Assembly (NCBI GenBank): GCA_031310005.1
Contig: CM062383.1
Span: 3,472,001 to 3,536,000 of the forward strand
DNA from: Dactylellina haptotyla
Lineage: Eukaryota > Ascomycota > Orbiliomycetes > Orbiliales > Orbiliaceae
DNA length: 64,000 bases
Direction of reading: 5' to 3'
Positions 44,709 to 57,330 of this stretch are shown here, one piece after another. The position numbers were made by a program, and so were the translations under genes. Below the pieces are notes generated by a model. That model was not told the origin of the DNA and made no database searches. It worked only from the letters and a program-made list of their open reading frames with translations. The stretch's first letter is position 1, and every line of letters begins with the position of its first letter.

Positions 44709-47700
44709 ATCGCCTCCCTTTCCTTTCCATTTTATTTTATTTCTATTTTCTGCGGTATTTTTGCGCATGACGTGAGTGTGGGGTGATTTTGGTGTATATG
44801 AGATGGCTTTGTTGGTTTTCCCCCATCTTTATGATTCTAGTACATATCATCTCTTTATTACCAAAAACTCGGTTTTTTATTATTCCATACTCTTTTATAT
44901 TCCTGTACAGTATATACCATTGTTGGGTTTTCTTCTTTCTTTCTCTTCTTTTGAATTTTTTTACGTTTACATACATCCTTTTACCAATCCGTTAATTGCT
45001 ATTTATCCATTATCACTATCCTTTTTCTTGGTACCCTGCCTACATTTATTTCCTATGTTTTGATCATGACGACTTGGCATTTTCCCTTACCCACATATAT
45101 CGCTTGCATACCTAAAAGTTGAAGGATAGATGAAGTTACCAATAGATAATAGAGACGACGACATGATCTATGCTGTTACTCAAAAGATACCTTGAGCTTC
45201 CACATACCGTATAATCACAACTTGATATAGAAAAGCTAAAACAGGCTAGTCCTGCACAATAATGTAACCTTTCCAGCCATCATTGCATCTCGTGCGACAT
45301 ACATGTCAATTTCACCCGGCTACGGCTACGGCGACGGCACTTCTGCGAGAGTGGCCGGGTTTGCGAGGCGAGAGAAATGAGGGTCTCGCCCCTGCTCCTC
45401 TTTCATCTATACCGGAATGGATATATTATAGCCGTCGCTTAATATTATAATAGCTTAATCGTCGAAAAATGGAGGTTATTCTCCGTTTTGTGCCTTGAAG
45501 GAGGCTTGTGGGCGAGGTTTGTCCCTGCGGGTCGAATTGCTGGTTATGGAAGGGGTTGGATTTTTCGAATATTCGCCCTACAACTCTTTTCGTTGGTGTC
45601 TACGCTCATCAATGGGGCATATGTAAATCCCACGTAGGACAACGCAGAATAAAATTTATTACCTGTTTGGGGCAGGTTTTATATACGGTGGGTTAGTATT
45701 TACATTCGGAACTAGAGAGAGCTTGGTATAGTGATTCTTGTTTTTTTTCTCACAGAGAATAGGCACGAAATAAGAATGTGTTACTAGTGTACCGTCGCAA
45801 TCGGAATTCCGAGAGGATACGCCAAATTCCCAGGGTAAGATCCGTATATCGAGGCATGGTCTGGAGCAAAGTGTATATAGATGATCCGATGTATATTTTT
45901 TTCTCCTTGCCACCTTTCCTTTCGTCGCGGATTAATCCGTCCATACCAGGATGTAGCGTCTTGGCTCTATATCAAATCCTGTGAGAGAAAGCGGAAAGTA
46001 ATGTGACCTCGGAGTGCATGCTATATTGTGATCGAATTATAAGTGTTTGTGATGAGATGATATGCCACCCCGGCGCTTATCGATATTTTGTTATAGGGCG
46101 GAACGGTATGCTATGTTTCAGGTGCCGTGACGGCCAATCATCGATTTTTTTTAATATCAGCCCGCTTTGGAAACGGAATCGAATGAAACGTTGAGAGACC
46201 GTTCGAGTGCATTTAGAGTTTAGAGTTTTTTCTCCTCTCTCTCAACACATATAGTAACTGAAATTGGTTGGTATGGTACGCGATCTCCGCAATTGGGAAA
46301 CTTTTAACTTTTAACTTCCACCCCGGATCTATGAAGGGTCTGAATGAGGAAATTCGGGGAACCCGAATAGCTGAACCGCTTGTGTTGTCTCGAGAACTCT
46401 AAATACTCCTTGCAGTAATCGTTTGGGATGCCAGATTGGTTGGGAAAGTTCTCAGACGATACTGATATTAGGACTTGATTGAAAACCTGTTTCTGCAGCT
46501 GAGCGCCACGGTGGCGACGCATGTCACTAAGAATACAAAAGTAACTGCAATTCACGATTTTAAATAGATACTAGGTACTTCCGAAGCTACAAATTTAGTT
46601 CCCACGTTCTTTCAATTCCGAGGGGAATGTGGGACGGTACTATCCTGGCTGTGTATCAGGATTTCCATCACGCGAGCGGTCCAGAACCCCATCGGAACCA
46701 TGTTAGATTTAGCATAATTGGATCGGTAATTTTCGCCGTGAGAAAGTTGCTCGCAGATGCCCGGGTATTGGAATTTGTAGCGATGTTAACCGACTGTATG
46801 TACCCGGTATATTGTGCACTTTGAGGGGTTACCGGGATTGATATTGTAACTTCGGGTTGCAGCATTGGCAATATTTTCATCTTTCCAGATCGTTAATATT
46901 ATCAGGCGCGGGGAGATTGATTCATATAACAGCTCGGGGCTTGAGCACTCATCTGCATGGTATATCAGTGCTCTTAAGCTATAGGTTTTGGATGAGTAAT
47001 TGGAATGGTTACATATATAAATGACCTTATTATAATTGCATGATATACCTCAAGAAACGAATTACTTGAAATCATGCAGACAATCTACGGGGACCGAGTA
47101 ACAAGCACAAAGATTGCATCGGGATAATATTAGTAACCACTACCTTAATGCTATCGTGCAAGTGGTTACTCAGCGTTCTAGCTTGTGGTGTAAGAGACAG
47201 CAATTGAATTGGTTGAGTCGAGAGATGTGTTGAATCATGATCGCGGTGTTGTGGTGAGGAGCCCTGTAGCGAGGAAGCTCCCTTTGCGGATTCAGGCATG
47301 TTAGCTTCGTCACAGCTTAGTAGATCATGGAAGTCTCCAGACGCAAAATTAGAAAATAGGCTCGTTAAGAAGCGCCGCATCAGACCTCTAGTCTCGATGT
47401 GTAAGCACACGTCCAGGAAATGAGTCTCCGTTCTTGTCAATTTTGTCGCGTCCAAGGAATTTGATATTCAAGATCTGCCCGGCATGCGGTTAACATCATA
47501 CCATGATTCGGAGTACGGAGCAGGCTGCCCCATGCGCTACATGCTCGAACATGGTTAAGCACCACACCCCCCTCGCTCTCCAACACCTTGGCACTCTCGG
47601 CCCCTGGCGAAGATTCATATCAAATGTTGGTTGATCCTGGGCAGATCGGTGGGACTCCACAGGCTGCTGACGTTAAAGAGGAGCTGGAGCTACGGGATTC

Positions 47701-50700
47701 GGATATGATCTGTTCGGTGTTGCTGGATTCACGCATAGCTTAGAAATTTCTTCCTGGCGTACCCGAAGATTTCTATTTTAGCAGTTTATAATTTATTCAA
47801 GTTTAGATGATTGATTTTTTTTGGCTTTCAAGGAATGGCACTCTTTGAATATCGAAAGAAATGTTCTCACTCATGTTCCGATGTTCCGACGCAGTCGCGA
47901 TTTCTCTCCCGATTTATCCTGTTTTCCCTGGCCCTGGCGCATTTGCATAAGTGACACTTGTATCAAGTTCAATAGAGATGAAAATTTAAGTTTTTTTTTC
48001 GCCATTTCCCTGAACAGAGAAAGGAAGAGAACGAGCACTCGACTATGCCGTTCGTGCGTCGAGGACCCTTGTCTGATGCTGCAGATGCTCACCACCCCAC
48101 CCCTGACTGTCGAATAAGAGACGTTGTAAAGGGGTGGCATTTGGCATGCAGGTGTGCTTTAATGTCTAGGAACAAACTCTTCTAGGTAAAGAGTCATGAT
48201 CCAGAAGAAGAAGAGGTAACCCTTCTGCGACGTGGGAAGGTTGAGCACGGGTATGAAGGTCGATGGAGGAGAAACAGAACATTCGGGAGCCGGATGTGTA
48301 GTCAATCAATCTGCAGCGGGATGTCGTCTTTTCCTCGCTCCAAGATCGTCTTTTGCCGGCGTCAAAAATATGTGATGTGGGTTTTGGTTGTGAAACGGGG
48401 CCGAGTGTGTGGGAATGGTCGTTTAATTGTCTCCTCTCTTTCTCGCTATATTTTCTTATTCGGGGCTTTCTCTCCGAACCCAAGACAGAGAATTACACCA
48501 CCAAGCTGCTCCCCTTTCACCACCCCACACACCACAACCACAACAGAAATTTTGACAAGGGAAAAATTGGGTGCGTTTCCCCTTCTCGTTTAAATGGCTG
48601 GTGGAGAACTTGTGTCAACATTTTGGTAAAAACGTGCCGATATTTTATTTTTCTGGGTGTGTGTGCTTGATTTCCTTGGGCAGTTGCATTGGCATGAACC
48701 GGATGCATTGAAAAGGGAAAAGAGATCCACTTTTACAGCGGGTTGCGAATTAAAGATCTTTAGCTCTCTTGTCTTTCAACGACAGAATACTTCTTTGCTA
48801 CTATTCTTTCGAGATTTCCCCTTGTGCATTGCGATTTTCAAGCCTTACATATCAAGTTCTCGACGGGAGGCAACGGAAGGAAGGACGGAGCAACAAAGCA
48901 TAGTGGAGTACCAACCCACGTAAATATAACGGAACCGCTTTCATCATTGCGACACACCGAGCGATAATCGGGCGGCGAGCTATCAACACTTGGCTGAGAA
49001 GGAAAGTCGACGATATTGCAAAGCTGGTGGTGGCCAGCAGGGTATACATTACTCATACTTTTTGATTTTTCTTGGGTACGAGGCGTGCATCTCCGTTGTT
49101 GAGCCGGGTTTTATCGAGTCCCATCTATCAGGCAATATCACAAAAAACGGGTCGAAAATCTTCGATAGAGTTTCAGAGCCGGGAAAAACGTCAGGGTGCG
49201 TTCGTACGTCGTGCGTGAAGAAGTACTTGAAGGGTAAGCACATTGCGTCTGATCACCAGTCAGACGGCTACGGGCAGCTGCATCTTTTACTTTTATCAGC
49301 CTCTTGGTTTCTGTTTGTTCCCTTTCCCGAGAGTTCCCTTTTCCGCTTCGCGAGTAACTATCCCTCCTGGCGAGACCTGGCAAGCTGGGCGCGCAAGCTT
49401 AGCTGCAAGAAGCCTATGATGTAGGCTGCTAAGGACGCGAGGTTCCAAGCGTCGAGGTTCCCAACCTAGCGGGAAAGTCACACATATTGTCCTGCGGGTT
49501 CTTTGAGAACCAGCGGTCCCCGTCCTTGTGAAACGGGTGACAAGAAAACTTAGCTATTTTGCTAAGAACGAAAGAAAATAAGAAAAGGTCATGATAGTGG
49601 TTATCAGACGGTTGTACTGCACTGCCCCGCCGAGAAGCGCTCCAATGAAGCGAACCGTTAGATATCCGATGACCTACCTCTTCTTGCCCCTTCCTCCCCA
49701 AGAATCTCGTCTAGAGTTTGATTTGTTTCCTTTGGTGCTCTCGCTATTTCTTTCGAAGTCGCAATCAAATGGGGAGAGCCCGTAGGATCCCTTCTCTTTG
49801 GGTTGCCAGAGGGGAGCTGGATGCATGAGCTGCAGAACCTTTAGGCGGAGTGGTGTTTGAGCTGTCTGATTCGTTTGCGATTGATACATGCCTTTTTTTC
49901 GTCCTCTAAACTCCGACCCACGGGTTCCTGGTAGAAGAGAGGAGAACGAACAAGGTACCCTACCTTCGCAGATTTAAGACGCGGATAGGATGCAGAGCAT
50001 AATTACTCCACCACCGCCTCCACCAGGCCAGGCCAGTGCCCAGCACAATTGCACAAGCACCACCCCCTCCACAACCCAGCTAGCTTTGGTGGTGGTATAT
50101 ATTATTATTACCCACGTTGTCGCTTGCAGAAGCAGCACAGTCAGCATCTTTCCCTTTTCTCGAGAGTCGAATTTGTCCCGGTGCTACAGACAGCGTACGA
50201 GAGGATCTGAACATCAGCCTTGTGGACGTTGACGCCGACGGGGACACCCAGATGTCTGCCTGGTCTGTACCTGCTCGACCAGCGTCTCACTCAGATCTTA
50301 TCTTACCTTTATTCGGACCTTCTGTTCGAGATCTGTGCCCCTCCCCTCCAGCTCCGTCGGCAGTTCCCTTTTTTAGTCTGACGGGTTAGCTAGCTGCTGG
50401 TTAGTCCGGTTTCTTGTTGGTGTTTTTCTTTTCCTTTCGCTTCGCTGCTGCTAAGTTAATTACTACTGTTGCCCGGGCCTGTTCGATAGCTTCAGCCTTC
50501 CCCTTGCATCCATCCATCCAGCGTAAGGGTGGTATTACGTAGTGATCGAAAAATCCTTTCTCTTCTGAACCTTTTTTTCCCTCCTTCTGTCATTCTTCTC
50601 CTTTCGTCAATTTCCGCGGCACGAACGCAGAGCAGCGAGCGAGCGAGCGAGGCAGCGAACTGTGCGTTCGTATTTTCTGTCACATCCGTATTCTGAGTTC

Positions 50701-51767
50701 TCACGAGCAGGGACCCGGGGCGCACGACAGATACATTTCGTTCTTCTTATACACGTACCGTCGTAGTGGTAGCAGCGGTGCTTTATTTAGTACTCTCGCC
50801 GGTTACTAATAGGTCTTGGTTCTTGCGTTTTTAGCCTGCTCGCACTTGGCCAGGCCCATCGTCCCTCCGCCCATTCCAACGATATCGCCACAGCGACACG
50901 GACAGATTTGGCCATCGTCCATTTCGACCGCATATTTGTGCAATATAAACATCTTGCCACGGCCGAGTAGCGTTACCTACTTGCGATAGCGTCTAATTTC
51001 CCCCTCCCCTTCTCGCGAGCAAACTGGACCCGATATCGACCCTGCGACCGCGGAGAGGCAGGAGGAGGAAACGCATCTCGACATATTACCTCCCACTGCA
51101 CGATTCCGGGGTACGGCCGTGGAAATGAAGGCTCCGTGACCGTCTTCAAGGAAATCCCACCTCAAGTGCGCGCCGTTTGCTTTTCTGCACCCGCGGACTC
51201 CCTCTTCGTCTTGGGACCGTCTTTCTTTCCTTTCTGTCATTTCCAAAGCGATCCTGCGTCTGTGCTTGCGAATTGTCAGCATTTCGACATCTTCTGTTGG
51301 AGAGGCACATACCAAACACGCACATCGAATAATATCCCACCAGCGTGAGTAGCAACACCACCAACTAACCAACGGTCTCCGCCCCGGGGTCCGATATTGG
51401 CAAGCTGTTGCAGTTTAATTTGACAGACGCTCTCCGAATTATCTGTCAAACTCGTAGCTGCTTTCTCCGGCAAGACGACATCCGCGCGAGGTCGGGCCAT
51501 TTGCTAATATTCGGTGGGTCCTCCTGCAGCGATCAATTAATCTAGTGCCCACTAGCAGGCACGCCTCAACACCACATTTCACACCTCCTCCACCGCCTCT
51601 CACAACTATCTCCCATACAACCTCCCGCCGACAAAGACCACAGCTGTCGTCGAAGCCTCCTTTTCCTCTGCGAATTGGACATCCCCACAATCCCCGTCTC
51701 ACCGATACACAATACCACCACCTATCTTGGATCCCTCAAACAGCCTTCCGTGGTGCTGTGGTGAAGC
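44709..51767. other. 7-kb gene-free interval upstream of the OGT-like gene
   Basis: The first 400 bases are T-rich 3' flank of the carrier gene. The middle part (45-48 kb) is A/T-rich, with no frame above 130 codons that has an ATG and a domain. From about 48.3 kb on the sequence becomes C/T-rich, ending in a long pyrimidine-rich leader. A (GCGA)4 run lies at 50635-50650. No tRNA, rRNA or transposon end was found. It may hold a large promoter or a long leader with introns for the gene at 51768. Confidence 0.5.
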
Positions 51768-54700
51768 ATGTCCTTCGGCTCCCTGCTTCAGCAGCCGTCA
51801 GCACTCCACCACCATCCTGCGCAGCTCCTCCCTGCTTTCCAGCCCAGCAGCAACCATGGCGTACAAGCTCCCCTCAACTCCAACAGGCCCCTTGCTCCCC
51901 TCCCGTCTCACAACATCTCCCTCGCCTCGTCATCCTCTACTTCCTCGTCGCACGCTCAACAGCAAGTGGATTCGCCCCGAACACCTGTACAACGAGCCTT
52001 TTCGGATCCGAGGAGACGCATGTCCATGGGAGCGGGATGGAATGGTGTAGGGGTAGTCGCTTCCAATTCTGCTGCAAATACCCCTAAGGGCAATGGCAAC
52101 CCTGGTGCCCAAAATGGTGCTCAGTCGATATTATACGCCTCTCCTCTACCTTCTCGACCGACACCAGCAGAAACGCTTCTGCGGCGGAAAACACCTGGTG
52201 GTGGGATGGTTGTTGGCGGATTTGACGCGGCTCCTCCTATGCAATTCCCCGGTGGGGCTGGTGTTGTGCAGCTGGATGGGGCTGTAGATATAACAGCTGG
52301 GCGACCTAGGAAACATATACTTCTAGCTAACGCTGGAATAATAACTTCAAACAACCACAATATCTCGAATCTATTTCAACAGCAGCAGCAGCAGCAGCAG
52401 GTTATGGGTGGAGATATGAATGAACCATTAACACCTACAAACTCGACAATCCCAGTTGGCCAGAATCTCATGTTCTACGGGAAGGAAAACATGGCGAATT
52501 ATAACAACATGGGCTTCCAGCAGCAGCAGCTTTTTAATAAACCCGGATCATTACCGCAGATTACGGACCTCAGTCGAATACCAGCTGCTTCTGTTGGAGC
52601 TCAATTCCAAAGCAATATTAACCTGAATACCCCACTACAACACGAACCAGTAGATGATTCTGCCTACCCCAGCAGGAGTAATAACGCGACCCCTGTCCCT
52701 CTAGATTTTCAACGAAGACAATCGATGACACCGACATTTGCTACATTTCAGCAAGGTCATGCCGTTCCTTTGATGTACAACATACAGCAATTCCCGCAAG
52801 GGTTACAGCTACAAAATCCCTTAATATCATACTCACAACTTGGTGCCTTGGTCCAGGATGGTGGCCCCATGCCAGCAGTCCTCGGTTTCAACTCCCCGGC
52901 TCCAGCATGGTCGCCTTCGGGAAATCTTGGTATGGGCGCTGAGGGGCCAGTGGCATATCGACAGTTTTACCCTTATCCGACGCAACAGGTAGCACCAATT
53001 CCTCAGCAAAACTTACAGCACCCTAGACCGCAACCTGTCAGCATGCACCTACCTCAACAAACTGGTGTCTCAAATAACAACATCACACCAGGCAACCCCT
53101 TCCAGCGACCTCTATCGCCCAAGTCGCAAGACCGGGAACGAGAAATGTCTCGTGACGTTATGCTAGTTTACTGCAACGACGCATACGTCGAGCTTATGGC
53201 AATGAAACAGCAGCAGACTAATATGATTGGCAAGGGAAGGATACAACCTCTGCCAAGACACATAGGACTTACTGCAAAAAGCGTTATGAGCGGCATTTGG
53301 AGACAGGGAGCAAGGCTTTACAACCGTCCCGAGTTACAACGCCATTTTTCGGATCCAACAGTAGTCGGAAGCAGTGCTATCCCAAAAGGTGTCGGGCCGA
53401 GGGAAGCTTACGCGTTACCAATAATTGGCAATACAGGCGGTGCTCGGCCATTCGATGCAGGCATGCACGGAGAACCCGAGAGCATTAGTTCGGCATCAAA
53501 GAGGCGGAGGCTGAACAGCTTGCAAGATGGTAGGGCAGGAACACCAGGTATGGGACCCATGGGAATGGCGCCCAGGAGTGGGGTTATTGGGCAAGCCGAG
53601 ATGAGCACCCAAGTCCCGCCCAATCGACGTTTTGGACCGCAGCATCGAGCATCCAGTATGAACAGCTTGGTAGATATGAGGCGGCGGCAGCACCCCGATG
53701 TTAGGATTCTAAAAGCGAATGATCCACCAATGTTTCAACCACGATACGACCAGCAAGCCGCATTCTTGGCACAGCACAGCCCTACAGGGTCGCCTATCGC
53801 ATTGTCGCCAAATGTAATACCTGCAGCAATCCATGTGGCTAATGCTGCATTGGAGATGCTTGAGAAACAGTGCGCCGAAGAGAACTGGGCTTGGTTGGAA
53901 GGCATGCTGCTTGCTGGGTGTTTATCATATGCACTTGGGGATATCAAAAAAGCGAGGCTACGCTACGAGCAGATTCTAGATATTGATCCGTCCTACGTGG
54001 AGGCGTTAACAAATCTGGGCTCGACAGCTTTGTCTATGGGAAATAAAGTCGAGGCAGAGAGATTTTGGGTCCGCGCAGTCAAATTACGACCCTCATACTT
54101 CGAAGCCGTCGAACATCTAGTGTCGTTGATGTGTTCCGACAAGCGGACTATGGAGGCTGTGAATTGGATTGTTTTCGTGGAGGATTCAATACGCCGACCT
54201 ACGCCAAAAGATCCGCTATGGGCAAGGAATTGCTCAGTGGATTCCATGTCGACAGATGAATCTAATGGAGTCATCTCGATGAGCTCGCCAAACGACGACA
54301 GTCCTGGTGGAAAGGATGACGATTATTTCTCTCGGAATGGACACAGAGGATCCGCATCAAGTAACGCTAGCAACGGGGTAGTAAAGATGATTACCTCCTC
54401 GACGGCCCCGACTTATATGATTCCGCCAGCAGAGAACGGGAGGTTGCTTCAGTTGATTCACGCGAAAGGAAACATGCTCTATTCCATCGGCCAGAATCTA
54501 CAGGCTGCAAAAGCATTCGAAGATGCGGTGTTATTGGGCACCCAAATGCGCCCCGAAGAAGGCATCGAAGGGCTCATCAAACGTATCTTAGACGTTTTGT
54601 CGATTGCCGTCGAAGAGGCAATAGGAATGGCTGGCAGCGGCATCATCAGAAACTCGAGGGACCCTTTGCTTCTGAGTCCTGATCGTGCGTTGCGAACTGC

Positions 54701-57330
54701 AAGGTTGTTGTTTCCACCACATGGCGATCTACCTGGTTTGAAGCACGTTCACATGGGACCCGCACGCAAGGCCGCGATCAACACCACGAGCAACTCGCTT
54801 CTGTCTCTAGCAAAGATTTACCAAGATGCAATTTCCGCAGGGAAGGAAGTGGGCAAGGCGGCAAGCAGTGTCAGAGATATCCTCGCGCTATATTACCTAT
54901 CGTTGGCGCTGCACCCTTCACCATCAACGGCCAACAATGTAGGAATTCTACTTGCAAGCGTTCAGCAATCTTCGCCCCTGTCTGTTGTATACCCGTTGAA
55001 CAATCCACTACCGCAGATATCTGGACTCGCACCAGGATGTGGTGTTGCCTTAGCTTTGGCTTACTACTATTATGGCTTGCACCTTGACAACCGACATGCA
55101 CATTTGTACACAAATCTCGGCAGCCTTCTAAAAGATATGGGACAACTCCCCGCGGCGATCAAGATGTACGAACAGGCCGTGGAGTGTGACGGCCGGTTCG
55201 ATATTGCGCTAGCCAACTTGGCGAATGCGGTAAAGGATCAGGGACATGTTGCGGATGCGATCCGATATTACAAACGTGCAGTGGATGTAAACCCAGACTT
55301 CGCGGAAGCCGTCTGCGGGTTAGCAAACGCATTAAATAGCGTCTGTGATTGGTTCGCGAGAGGCGGCGTCGTGCATGTGGGTGATAACGTCGATAGGTGG
55401 CATGTTGGAGGCGACGGCATGTTAGTCGATTCTAAGGGGAAGAGTTCTGGCGGGTGGATGAGGAAGGTTGTGGAAATCGTGGAGAGACAGCTGGGTGAAG
55501 GAAGGGAATGGGGGAAGGGCGTGTTTGGTCCAGGACTGGTTGAAGTCCTACTAGGAGACGTTCAGAGGGCCGAAGGGAAGATCTGGAACGAGGGCCGTCG
55601 AAGCCGATTCAGAGCTATTCTGGAGAGGTGGAAAGGCCAAAGTTGGCAGGGTGCCAAACTGGTTCAGCTTGTCGAAAGAATTGCGAAGAAGCTAGTTTGG
55701 CGATGGTACCAAGATCTTTACGTGAACAAAGTAACCAAACGACCAGAGGATTATAGACGGCCTTTGCTACCTGCAGGGCTGTCTGTCCCGAATGCACCAA
55801 CAGTCCTGCCGTTCCATACTTTCACGTGTCCGCTATCCGTTTCCCAAGTCAGGATGATTTCTCAAAGGAACGGACTGAGGATATCGTGCTCCACCCTCAA
55901 ATCTCCCTGGCTATCGCCCCTTGTATCGCCGCCACCACGGCCTCCGGCTCCGGCTCTCCATGTCGGATATGTCTCTTCCGATTTCAATAACCACCCGCTT
56001 GCTCATCTCATGCAGTCAGTCTTCGGGTTCCATGACCCAAAGCGAGCCAAAGCTTTCTGCTACGCAACTTCTGGAAGTGACGGATCTCAACATCGTCAAA
56101 AGATCGAACACGAGGCACCCGTCTTCCGTGACGCCAGCACTTGGAGTATCGAAAAACTCGTCAAACAAATTCAAGAAGACGGAATACATATTCTGATCAA
56201 CTTGAACGGCTTTACTCGCGGTGCTAGGAATGAAGTCTTCGCTGCCAAACCTGCTCCTCTGCAGATGAGTTTTATGGGATTCGCAGGCACGCTGGGTGCG
56301 GAATGGTGTGATTACATCTATGCAGACGAAACAGCCGTTCCAAGAAACATGCTCCGTCCATGGGCTCGCTCTGCAAGCTTTAAGGCGCACGAAGCCCAGG
56401 GCGGAGTCGAAGAATGGGAAGGCGAAGACTACGAGGAAGGAGAATGGGTGTACGCTGAAAACGTGATCTATTCGAAAAACACATTCTTCTGTACAGATCA
56501 TAAGCAAAGCTCGCCAGACTCGAAGGAAGGGCAACTTAATTGGCAGGACGAGCAAGCCAGGCGATGGAAGATGCGGAAATCTTTGTTCCCACAGCTGGGG
56601 GATGACAAGGTCATTCTCGGGAACTTTAACCAGCTTTACAAGGTACTAGTCAATCTTTAACATATTATGTGAGTCGTTATCTAACAGCAGATCCATATAG
56701 ATCGAACCAACAACCTTCCGCACGTGGTTGCGAATCCTTATGCGAGTCCCCAACGCTATATTGTGGCTCCTCCGGTTCCCTGACCTCGGGGAAGCCAACC
56801 TACTCCGCTTTGCTAGGCTCTGGGCCGGAGATGAAGTTGCCAGTAGGATAATCTTCACCGACGTTGCCGCCAAAGACCAACATATCTCCCGTGCGAGAGT
56901 ATGTGATCTCTTCCTTGACACTCCCGAATGCAACGCGCACACCACAGCCGCCGACGTTCTCTGGAGTGGCAGTCCTCTGCTTACGTTCCCACGACACGAC
57001 TATAAGATGTGCTCTAGGATTGCGGCAAGTATCGTCCGCTCGGCGGTTCCAAACGATTCTCCGCATTACGAGAAAGATATGATAGAAAGACTCGTTGTTG
57101 ATAGCGAGGAAATGTATGAAGAGCGGGCGGTAGAACTAGCTAGTAGTGTTATGTACGATTCTAACGGGTTTGGGAGCGGCGAGTTGGTAGAGATGAGAAA
57201 GGCACTCGTGCTAGGGAGATGGAAAAGTGCATTATTCGATACACAAGGATGGGTGAAGAGTTTAGAAAAAGGATACTGGAAAGCTTGGGAGTTGTGGGTA
57301 AAGGGTGAGAGAGGGGATATAGACTTGTAG
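51768..57330 (+). CDS. O-GlcNAc transferase-like protein (TPR + GT41)
   Basis: Two exons: 51768-56642 and 56701-57330, giving 1834 residues. The donor is GTACTA and the acceptor TATAG, joined as FNQLYK|IEPTTFRTW, the family's conserved block. Residues 1-690 are Gln/Pro/Asn-rich and disordered, with a polyQ run from seven CAG codons (52380-52400). Residues ~690-790 and ~1100-1200 hold TPR repeats (ARLRYEQILDIDPSYVEAL, YTNLGSLLKDMGQLPAAI, AIRYYKRAVDVNPDFAEAV). Residues ~1390-1830 are the glycosyltransferase: LHVGYVSSDFNNHPLAHL with its catalytic-region His, LINLNGFTRGAR, APLQMSFMGFAGTLGA, RVPNAILWLLRFP and AHTTAADVLWSGSPLLT (nucleotide-sugar site). Animal and plant OGT transfer GlcNAc (or fucose in SPINDLY) to Ser/Thr of nuclear and cytosolic proteins. 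The same use is inferred here. The N-terminal extension is far longer than in animal OGT. Confidence 0.93.
52380..52400 (+). repeat. (CAG)7 trinucleotide repeat
   Basis: Seven uninterrupted CAG codons, preceded by CAA, encode an eight-glutamine run in the disordered N-terminus of the OGT-like protein. Confidence 0.9.

Noticed and set aside
47072-47455. A 127-codon minus-strand frame in the gene-free interval, with a helical-looking first half.
   Set aside because: It begins with TTG, not ATG, has no upstream exon I can join and no recognisable domain.
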